6,957 nt of DNA from an uncultured Clostridia bacterium (GTDB taxonomy: Bacteria > Bacillota > Clostridia > Lachnospirales > Anaerotignaceae). The DNA is taken from contig CAMQRG010000107.1 in assembly GCA_947036475.1 (NCBI GenBank), forward strand, positions 1 through 6,957, given 5' to 3'. The position numbers and the translations under genes were made by a program. Below the pieces are notes generated by a model. It had not been told where the DNA came from. It searched no databases and saw nothing but the letters and a program-made list of their open reading frames with translations. Below, one piece after another: positions 5,460 to 6,957 of the stretch (position 1 is the first letter of the stretch; each line of letters opens with the position of its first letter).

Positions 5460-6569
5460 ATGAAATTTGAAATAGAACAAAGCAGTTTGGCAGAAATGGC
5501 GGGAAAAGTGAAAAAAATCGCCAGCGACAGCCTGCCCGCGGAGATTTTGCGCGGCGTATATCTGGAATGCAGCGAGGAAACACAGGAGGTTTCCATGATC
5601 GCAACAGACGCGTCCATGTCCGTTTTCCTCAAAGAACCCGCGAAAGTTCTGGAAAGCGGGCGTATCGTGATAAATACGAGGCTGCTGTTCGACATCATCT
5701 CCCATGCGCCCGGCAATGTCGTCAGGTTCTGGGCAGATTATAAAAAGAATGTAGTCAGGATCAGGTCGCAGAAGTCTACTTACAATATCCTGTTCCTCAG
5801 CGCGGAGGACTACCCCAAGCCGGATATGCCATTCCCGGAGGATACCGTCCGGATTTCCGGTATCTGCGGCCTGGCGGCAAAAATTTCCTTCGCTGTGAAT
5901 GAGGACAGCCCGAATAAGGCACTTTCTTGCGTCTGCCTGCATACGCGCAAAAACCGGGTGCAGGCGGCGGCAAGCAACGGCAGCTGCGTAATGCTGACAA
6001 AGCAGGACGCGGAGGCCGGGGAGGAAAAGCAGTTCCTCCTGCCCAAGAAACAGTTTTTGAAGCTCGCGGCGATGTCCACAGACGAGGACGAATACAGCAT
6101 GGGCGCGATACAGAACCGCGTAGTATTCATGAAAAAAGGCATGATGGTATCCCTCGAAACCTTCCGGGACGTCACTTTTCTGGATACGGACAAGGTCATT
6201 CAGTCCGTCACGCCGCAATACATGGCGACATTGGAAGCCAGTGACCTGAAAAACGCACTGGATATGATGACATTGGACAGCGAAACCCTGTCGGTGAATA
6301 TCCTGTTTCAGGAAAATGCTGTCGTGGTGAAGTGCGGCGGGAAGGTGTCCGCGGAAACAGCCCTGCCCGCAAAGGTCAGCATGGAAACGCCAAAGGGCGG
6401 CTTCCATTATTCCCTTGCGGATTTTTATAAGCTGACCCGGGTAATCCATGGCATCGCGCAGATAAAAATAGACAAGAATGGCGTGATGCTGCTCCGGAGC
6501 AGGGACGAACTGTTCTTCCAGCTGCCAAAACGCCCGGAAACCCATGCAGCAAAAAAGAAAGCGGCATAG
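5460..6569 (+). CDS. dnaN-like: DNA polymerase III beta subunit-like sliding clamp
   Basis: This is a complete, 369-residue homologue of the DnaN sliding clamp, the ring that tethers polymerases and other enzymes to DNA. The family pattern is clear in domain 1: LRGVYLECSEE (30-40), IATDASMSV (47-55), GRIVINTRLLFDIISHAP (67-84) and LSAEDYPKPD (113-122). Domains 2 and 3 continue collinearly to the usual C-terminal strand, here ELFFQLPKR (350-358). An 11-residue Lys/Ala tail (359-369) extends past the point where canonical clamps end. Length is otherwise normal. AGAGGAGG (5444-5451) sits 8 bases before ATG 5460. Its neighbours are a helicase bearing a QLSLF clamp-binding peptide and an SSB gene 33 bases downstream, so it is probably an accessory clamp of the element rather than the host gene, which normally sits beside dnaA and recF. 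Loading would need the host or another clamp loader. Confidence 0.92.
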   Translation: MKFEIEQSSLAEMAGKVKKIASDSLPAEILRGVYLECSEETQEVSMIATDASMSVFLKEPAKVLESGRIVINTRLLFDIISHAPGNVVRFWADYKKNVVRIRSQKSTYNILFLSAEDYPKPDMPFPEDTVRISGICGLAAKISFAVNEDSPNKALSCVCLHTRKNRVQAAASNGSCVMLTKQDAEAGEEKQFLLPKKQFLKLAAMSTDEDEYSMGAIQNRVVFMKKGMMVSLETFRDVTFLDTDKVIQSVTPQYMATLEASDLKNALDMMTLDSETLSVNILFQENAVVVKCGGKVSAETALPAKVSMETPKGGFHYSLADFYKLTRVIHGIAQIKIDKNGVMLLRSRDELFFQLPKRPETHAAKKKAA

Positions 6570-6586
6570 AAACCTACAAATATAAT

Positions 6587-6594
6587 GAGGAGGA
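6587..6594 (+). promoter_or_regulatory. Ribosome binding site deciding the SSB start
   Basis: GAGGAGGA places its AGGAGG core (6588-6593) 9 bases before ATG 6603. The upstream in-frame ATG at 6585 overlaps this site and cannot be served by it, so the six extra N-terminal residues it would add are unlikely. Confidence 0.75.
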
Positions 6595-6602
6595 CGATAG
6601 TT

Positions 6603-6909
6603 ATGATGAACAACTGCTCGATGATGGGAAGGCTGACAAGAGATCCTGAAATACGTCATACAAAAGGCGATGAACCGAAAACGGTTGCGAAGTTCGGAAT
6701 TGCCGTGGAACGCGATTACACCGCAAAGGGTGAGAAGATTACAGATTTTTTTGAGGTAGAAGCATGGCAGAAAACTGCCGGGTTTGCCGGGAAATACCTG
6801 AAAAAAGGACAGCTCATCGGACTGGAGGGCAAGCTGCGCCGTTCCGAATGGAAAAAGCAGGGAACAGACGAGAAACGTTTTTCCTATTATCATAGAAGCA
6901 AAAAGCATC
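6603..6909 (+). CDS. ssb: Single-stranded DNA-binding protein, 3'-truncated
   Basis: The visible ~102 residues form an SSB OB-fold: NCSMMGRLTRDPEIR at the start, VAKFGIAVERDY, ITDFFEVEAWQKTAGFAGKY, and LKKGQLIGLEGKLRRSEW. The protein would coat single-stranded DNA during replication or recombination. It follows the clamp gene by 33 bases and is likely cotranscribed with it. The gene is cut by the adapter junction at 6909, so the C-terminal acidic tip that recruits partners is not visible. Residues read beyond 6909 (VSYTHLTLPTTPYV) are translated adapter. Just before the cut, the residues after DEKR (SYYHRSKKH) do not look like SSB. Dropping one T from the run at 6878-6882 gives RFPIIIIEAKSI, much closer to the expected hydrophobic strand, so a frameshift or read-end error is likely. 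The family call is firm. Confidence 0.9.
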
Positions 6910-6957
6910 CTGTCTCTTATACACATCTGACGCTGCCGACGACTCCTTACGTGTAGA
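6910..6957 (+). other. Nextera adapter, index and P5 tail (non-biological)
   Basis: CTGTCTCTTATACACATCT (6910-6928) is the reverse complement of the Tn5 mosaic end. It is followed by GACGCTGCCGACGA (6929-6942), the rest of the Nextera read-1 adapter. CTCCTTAC (6943-6950) is the reverse complement of GTAAGGAG, an i5 index, and GTGTAGA (6951-6957) begins the P5 tail. The order matches a library molecule read through its insert, so natural sequence ends at 6909. Confidence 0.98.

Noticed and set aside
5430..6926. A 498-residue open frame on the minus strand
   Set aside because: It is antisense to the clamp and SSB genes, its composition is Cys/His/Phe-rich as expected for a shadow frame, and its first residues come from adapter sequence. 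The + strand protein is a clear DnaN homologue.
1..6957. Terminal inverted repeats of a transposon, because the two window ends share a complementary 13-base sequence
   Set aside because: The shared sequence is the engineered Tn5 mosaic end from library preparation, followed by Nextera index and P5 sequence at the right end, not a natural transposon end.

Overview
The window looks like part of a mobile genetic element (plasmid, integrative conjugative element or phage-like element) from a Gram-positive, Clostridia-type gut bacterium. Evidence for this is the strong AGGAGG-type ribosome binding sites, near-consensus sigma-A promoter spacing, mixed base composition (AT-rich spacers, GC-richer genes), and a gene set (small sigma factor, Cro/C1-type regulator, DUF3846 protein, SNF2-like helicase, extra sliding clamp, SSB) of the accessory type rather than a chromosomal housekeeping layout. 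The taxon and element type are inferences. No integrase, relaxase or replication initiator is visible to settle them.

Both ends are technical, not biological. Bases 1-13 are the inner part of the Nextera/Tn5 mosaic end. Bases 6910-6957 are a full mosaic end, the rest of the Nextera read-1 adapter, an 8-base index and the start of the P5 tail. Real sequence runs from 14 to 6909.

Layout, all genes on the + strand. (1) 77-952: a regulatory pair, a sigma-70-family factor overlapping a Cro/C1-type HTH regulator whose frame is broken by one apparently missing A near 656. (2) 953-1267: a non-coding stretch with a possible extended -10 promoter, TCAGG-type direct and inverted repeats, and a long terminator-like hairpin. 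(3) 1268-1639: an unrecognised 123-residue protein. (4) 1640-1766: an AT-rich spacer with a good sigma-A promoter. (5) 1767-5281: a DUF3846 protein coupled by an ATGA overlap to a 1045-residue SNF2-like helicase. (6) 5282-5459: five consecutive perfect hairpins. (7) 5460-6909: a complete DnaN-like sliding clamp followed by a single-stranded DNA-binding protein cut off by the window end.

The most interesting point is functional linkage. The helicase ends in QLSLF, a textbook bacterial clamp-binding peptide, on a flexible tail, and the next gene is a sliding clamp, then an SSB. I infer an element-encoded DNA replication or repair module in which the helicase is tethered to its own clamp. The clamp loader would have to come from the host or from outside the window. 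The hairpin array between helicase and clamp could act in RNA (processing, differential expression) or as folded single-stranded DNA.
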